Positions 62,991-64,000 of a DNA stretch of 64,000 nucleotides are shown one piece after another (positions within the stretch are counted from its first letter, which is position 1; the number at the start of each line of letters is the position of its first letter). This DNA is from an uncultured Paracoccaceae bacterium (lineage in GTDB: Bacteria > Pseudomonadota > Alphaproteobacteria > Rhodobacterales > Rhodobacteraceae), in NCBI GenBank assembly GCA_947498645.1, contig CANMKS010000001.1, positions 1,464,032 through 1,528,031 of the forward strand. Direction: 5' to 3'. The notes below the pieces were generated by a model. That model had not been told where the DNA came from. It did not search any database and saw nothing but the letters and a program-made list of their open reading frames with translations. The position numbers and the translations under genes were made by a program.

Positions 62991-63065
62991 ATGATCTTGA
63001 TCCTTCCTGCCCTTGCGGCGTTGGTGTCGCCGGTGTATCTGGACCTGCATGAAAAAGGTTTTTGA
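62991..63065 (+). CDS. Candidate leader peptide before leuC
   Basis: A 24-codon frame, MILILPALAALVSPVY then LDLHEKGF, is rich in Leu, Ile and Val (11 of 24). It ends 18 bases before a terminator-like hairpin and about 130 bases before leuC. No good ribosome site precedes it. The geometry suggests ribosome-mediated attenuation, but there is no run of Leu codons. Confidence 0.35.
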   Translation: MILILPALAALVSPVYLDLHEKGF

Positions 63066-63076
63066 CATGGATGATC

Positions 63077-63109
63077 GCGCACGACTGCCTTGGCGGTTTT
63101 TTGGTGCGC
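63077..63109 (+). terminator. Terminator-like hairpin in the leuC leader
   Basis: ACTGCC (63084-63089) and GGCGGT (63092-63097) form a compact stem (one G-U) followed by TTTTTT (63097-63102). An outer stem GCGCAC (63077-63082) with GTGCGC (63104-63109) encloses it and would compete with it or extend it, as in attenuators. Confidence 0.5.
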
Positions 63110-63191
63110 GCTGCACGATCCTCGCCCGCGGATAAATTGCCTCGTTTCCGCTCACCTGACGACCACTGACATTTTATGACGGGAGAGGACA

Positions 63192-64000
63192 ATGTCCCCC
63201 AAAACGCTCTATGATAAGATCTGGGATGCGCATGTAGCCCACGAAGCCGAAGACGGCACTTGCCTGCTGTATATTGACCGCCATCTGGTACACGAAGTGA
63301 CCAGCCCGCAAGCCTTTGAAGGGTTGCGCATGGCAGGCCGACAGGTCCGCGCGCCGGAAAAGACAATTGCCGTGCCAGATCACAATGTGCCGACAACACC
63401 GGGCCGCGATAACCCCAAGAACATGACCGAGGACAGCGCCATTCAAGTGGCGGCCTTGGACACCAATGCCAAGGAATTTGGCATCCATTACTACCCTGTT
63501 TCCGATGTCCGTCAGGGCATCGTGCATATCGTTGGCCCCGAACAGGGGTGGACATTGCCGGGTATGACAGTTGTGTGCGGTGACAGCCACACTGCAACCC
63601 ACGGTGCCTTTGGCGCATTGGCCCACGGGATCGGCACGTCCGAGGTGGAGCACGTGTTGGCCACCCAAACGCTGATCCAGAAGAAGTCCAAGAACATGAA
63701 GGTCGAAATCACGGGCAAATTGCGCCCCGGTGTAACGGCCAAGGATATTACCCTCTCGGTGATCGGTGCCACAGGCACCGCTGGCGGGACCGGCTATGTC
63801 ATCGAATACTGTGGCGAGGCGATCCGCGACCTGTCCATGGAAGGGCGCATGACCGTTTGCAACATGGCCATCGAGGGCGGCGCGCGTGCTGGCCTGATTG
63901 CCCCGGACGAAAAGACTTATGAATACTGCAAGGGTCGCCCGCACGCACCAAAAGGTGCGGCATGGGAAGCGGCCGAGACCTATTGGCGGACGCTCTTTAC
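63192..64000 (+). CDS. leuC: 3-isopropylmalate dehydratase large subunit, 5' part
   Basis: An open frame runs from the ATG at 63192 to the window end, giving the first 269 residues of a ~465-residue aconitase-superfamily enzyme of leucine synthesis. Visible motifs are [43 protein letters not shown] and [29 protein letters not shown]. The Fe-S Cys pair near the C-terminus lies outside the window. GGGAGAGGA lies 4-11 bases before the ATG. A leader region with attenuator-like structure precedes it. Confidence 0.96.
   Translation, partial: MSPKTLYDKIWDAHVAHEAEDGTCLLYIDRHLVHEVTSPQAFEGLRMAGRQVRAPEKTIAVPDHNVPTTPGRDNPKNMTEDSAIQVAALDTNAKEFGIHYYPVSDVRQGIVHIVGPEQGWTLPGMTVVCGDSHTATHGAFGALAHGIGTSEVEHVLATQTLIQKKSKNMKVEITGKLRPGVTAKDITLSVIGATGTAGGTGYVIEYCGEAIRDLSMEGRMTVCNMAIEGGARAGLIAPDEKTYEYCKGRPHAPKGAAWEAAETYWRTLF

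Overview
The window looks like a chromosomal segment of a marine Rhodobacterales (Roseobacter-type) alphaproteobacterium. This rests on a textbook crotonyl-CoA carboxylase/reductase, an RpoHII-type heat-shock sigma factor, a class I lysyl-tRNA synthetase, an rsmI/yraN pair divergent from an LpoA-like lipoprotein, and many short ATGA-coupled operons. Coding density is very high, no gap between genes exceeds about 275 bases, and I see no phage, insertion sequence, CRISPR array, rRNA or tRNA gene.

Layout. 0-4.4 kb (+): tail of a probable glycerol-3-phosphate acyltransferase, ccr with its terminator, a small conserved protein, and a RecD-like helicase coupled to a short-chain dehydrogenase. 4.4-12.4 kb (-): a TauE/SafE exporter with a TIGR02186 partner, then a complete nucleoside-uptake operon (BMP-type binding protein, NTF2-fold protein, ATPase, two permeases, an unknown protein and purine nucleoside phosphorylase). 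12.6-17.4 kb (-): rimI-tsaB-nfuA, a universal stress protein, an aminotransferase, a VOC protein and trpS. 17.5-27.6 kb: a rhomboid-like protein lacking catalytic residues, murJ, glnD, an LpoA-like lipoprotein, rsmI-yraN, gshB and comM/yifB. 27.6-35.9 kb: a glutathione transferase, a phosphatase-cobU pair, rpoH, coaBC-dut-ThiF/MoeB, an M3 peptidase and an SH3-domain protein. 36-45.3 kb is the most accessory part: a D-2-hydroxyacid dehydrogenase, a lipase, a dimethylglycine/sarcosine dehydrogenase-like protein, an unrecognised three-gene membrane cassette with a metzincin-like peptidase and a 41-residue His-rich membrane peptide, a GNAT, a FAD oxidoreductase and several unknowns. 45.4-50.7 kb: an aldo/keto reductase coupled to a GH43 glycosidase, nadD-dacB and a TerB-like protein. 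50.8-64 kb: lysS, small unknowns, a large beta-helix (pectate-lyase-like) protein, acs, MscS, an RTX-repeat protein and the 5' part of leuC.

Metabolically, acs makes acetyl-CoA and ccr is the signature step of the ethylmalonyl-CoA pathway, so both ends of acetate assimilation are present, though far apart. The nucleoside transporter feeds the phosphorylase encoded at the end of the same operon. Most genes are housekeeping. The points of real interest are the metzincin/His-peptide cassette at 40.3-41.8 kb, the residue-deficient rhomboid, a perfect 11-bp inverted repeat pair in the acs/ydcF divergent promoter region, an attenuator-like leader ahead of leuC, and the unknown protein embedded in the nucleoside operon.
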